Shown here: positions 62,701-64,000 of the stretch, in pieces
Numbering within the stretch: position 1 is the first letter of the stretch
How the letters are laid out: every line of letters starts with the position of its first letter
Source of the DNA: Volvox africanus
Lineage: Eukaryota > Chlorophyta > Chlorophyceae > Chlamydomonadales > Volvocaceae
Reading direction: 5' to 3'
Assembly (NCBI GenBank): GCA_030268105.1
Contig: BSDZ01000019.1
Span: 1,962,001 to 2,026,000, forward strand
Length of the DNA stretch: 64,000 bases
The notes under the pieces: model-generated
Seen by the model: only the letters and a program-made list of their open reading frames with translations
What the model was told of the DNA's origin: nothing
Databases searched by the model: none
Made by a program: the position numbers and the translations under genes

Positions 62701-63742
62701 CGTGTGGGCGGCCACCCCAACCCCTAAGATTACGCGCCCTGAGATCTTCGGAGCGTAGCTGCCGCCCGGGGGCCCACTTTCTGAGACAGCAAGACGCGAC
62801 CCTAAAGACGTGACTATTCGTGACGACCCACCGGACGATGAGAGGCGGCCCAGGTCGCCGGTGCGGAAGTAAGTCGTATCCCGAAACGGTGTCAGGCCGT
62901 CCGCTGTCGCAACGCGGGTTGCCTGATCAGCCGTCAGTCGCAACCTCCGAAACCGATTTGTCGGCACCGGCCAGTGAGCACACGCTCCCTTCTCTATTAC
63001 CTGATCAACACGCGCAGGGCCGGCATCACCTTCAGGACGGGCATTGGTATCGCCGTCGCCATCACATACCCCGGCCGATGCAGGGGGTATGTAATACCCC
63101 GCCGACAGGCAGCTGCCTCCCACCCACACTTCGCCCACCGAACCCAGCGGCAGCGGTGTGACCGCGGCGGCCGTGACGACGCCGTTGCCGGCTGTCGGAA
63201 CCAAGCCGGTGCCGTCAGGCCCTTCCTTGCCAGCGTCGCCGCCGCCGCTCCCGCCAGCTTCGTCGTCAAGGCTGGTGTCGCTATCCATATCGTCCTGAGG
63301 TGGCGCTATAAGGATTTGCGTATCGTTAATAGGCCAACCCGCGGGCACCCAGGCGGAGGCTGCGGCTGAGGCGCCCGCCCTCTCCACGACCCACTCTCCA
63401 CCGCTAGTGCTCTGACTTGCGGCAGCGGCGGCGCCGCCGCCGCTTCCTGCAGTATCGGCAGCGCCTGCAGGACGCGCCGGCAGGTTACGCAGCAAACATG
63501 ATCTCACCTTCATTCAAGGTTAGCGACCGGCTGACTCTTGTTGGACCCCTTAACTTTGGAGGCAACCCACTCCCATCGACTCCTACCTTCGTCGGTGTCT
63601 CGGTCCAATGCCTCCTTCCCCACCTGCTGCAGCCCCTTCCGGCCTCCAGCTTTTCCAGTGGCCTGAAGGACACCGGGGCCGGCCTCCGCAGCGCCGCATT
63701 CCACCTCAAACCAGGTGCAGTCCGCTGTCACCTCAGTGCAGC
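56744..63742 (-). CDS. AASDH: AASDH/ACSF4-type acyl-activating enzyme with PQQ beta-propeller (5' part outside window)
   Basis: Proposed exons in the window: 63587-63742, 62832-63464, 59926-62335, 58903-59626 (end uncertain), 57831-58248, 56744-57189; phases agree. The N-terminal part of the AMP-binding domain lies beyond 64000. Seen in order: the CTEVTADCTWFEVE segment (the YGSTE motif region), GEVWVGGSCLSAGYY, YFRTGDLGRL, LLGRVDRQIKVAGVRLDLGE (A8), RNPAGKLMRRQL with the A10 lysine, a carrier domain with DMFSAGMSSLEAVQ (phosphopantetheine Ser), then propeller blades: VACSHDGDVACLDEATG, VIAACGNGVLYSLDLADG, GHVIGSVRAFQLESG, LAATHAGLMYGMDA, GEVFSSPVLL and LFIGCRDDCVYAVDVE. Animal AASDH activates beta-alanine; the substrate here is unknown. 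Long Gln, Ser and Gly-rich inserts interrupt the domains. More exons may exist between 58250 and 58900. Confidence 0.85.
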
Positions 63743-64000
63743 CTGCGGTACTCCGAAACCAGGCGGATTAGGGTTTGGGAGCAAGTTTAGGTGACCTAAG
63801 GTTTGGGTTCAGGTGACCTACAAATCCTTACCGTTTACCGCCGATGATGATGCGTTCTGAGCGGCACGTTCGGGGACTGACATCATCTACCGACATCACA
63901 ACCCGGCATGTATCGTCAACCCGGCGACGCGGTTTCATCTGCTTTCATCCGCAGGGCCCGTTATGCGAGCTCTTCCTAACGGAGGTCGATGAAGGGGGGT
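63743..64000. other. Right edge, probably intron and upstream exon of the AASDH-like gene
   Basis: The acceptor for the exon at 63742 lies here (CGGAGTACCGCAG on the minus strand). The palindrome TTAGGTGACCTAA sits at 63787-63799 and AGGTGACCTA is repeated at 63811-63820. I could not identify the next upstream exon with confidence. Confidence 0.4.

Noticed and set aside
63770..63820. TTAGGGTTTGGG resembling plant or algal telomere repeat
   Set aside because: It is a single occurrence inside a probable intron, without a tandem array.

Overview
The window looks like nuclear DNA of a green alga, most likely a volvocine (Chlamydomonas/Volvox-type) species. Genes are split into many short exons separated by short GT-AG introns. 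Coding exons are GC-rich while introns and spacers are AT-richer. Proteins carry long Ala/Ser/Gly/Gln-rich inserts. The gene set is eukaryotic and plastid/mitochondrial: chloroplast sensor kinase, an organellar ClpP, SLY1, PPME1 and RFC1. The species cannot be fixed from the sequence alone.

Region 1 (1-12901) is the right-hand end of a head-to-tail array of a ~3.67 kb unit. There are three full units and a fourth that stops part-way. Each full unit carries one tRNA-Thr(AGU) gene, a TA-rich microsatellite, a GC-rich Arg/Gly/Gln-coding stretch with an internal 15-bp minisatellite, and a candidate coding region whose reading frame is interrupted. The last unit has lost most of its tRNA to a small deletion. 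The array continues beyond the left edge.

Region 2 (13957-25351, all minus strand) holds three spliced genes: a chloroplast sensor kinase (CSK) homologue, a mitochondrial-type ClpP protease subunit, and a 1,313-residue CbiA/CobB-like protein fused to a BtuF/TroA-like binding-protein domain. In that last protein both the P-loop and the catalytic cysteine appear lost. It is the most unusual gene of the window.

Region 3 (25762-46054) holds SLY1 (plus), a small PAM2-motif protein (minus), protein phosphatase methylesterase 1 (minus) and the large subunit of replication factor C (plus). PPME1 and RFC1 are divergently arranged with about 260 bp between their starts, and CbiA-like/SLY1 with about 410 bp. 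One RFC1 intron carries a diverged dispersed repeat that recurs just downstream of the gene.

Region 4 (46055-56743) is gene-poor and repeat-rich. It has a probable coiled-coil/24-residue-repeat gene on the minus strand (about 50-51.4 kb), a degenerate inverted relative of its repeat at 47.2 kb, and a complete gene for a divergent PAP2 (DUF212) membrane protein at 53.1-55.0 kb.

Region 5 (56744 to the right edge, minus strand) is an AASDH/ACSF4-type acyl-activating enzyme: AMP-binding domain, carrier domain and PQQ-type beta-propeller. Its 5' end lies outside the window.

Exon coordinates come from matching splice phase, GT/GC-AG borders and remembered family conservation. They were not confirmed with transcripts. 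No bacterial features such as operons, ribosome binding sites or CRISPR arrays were seen.
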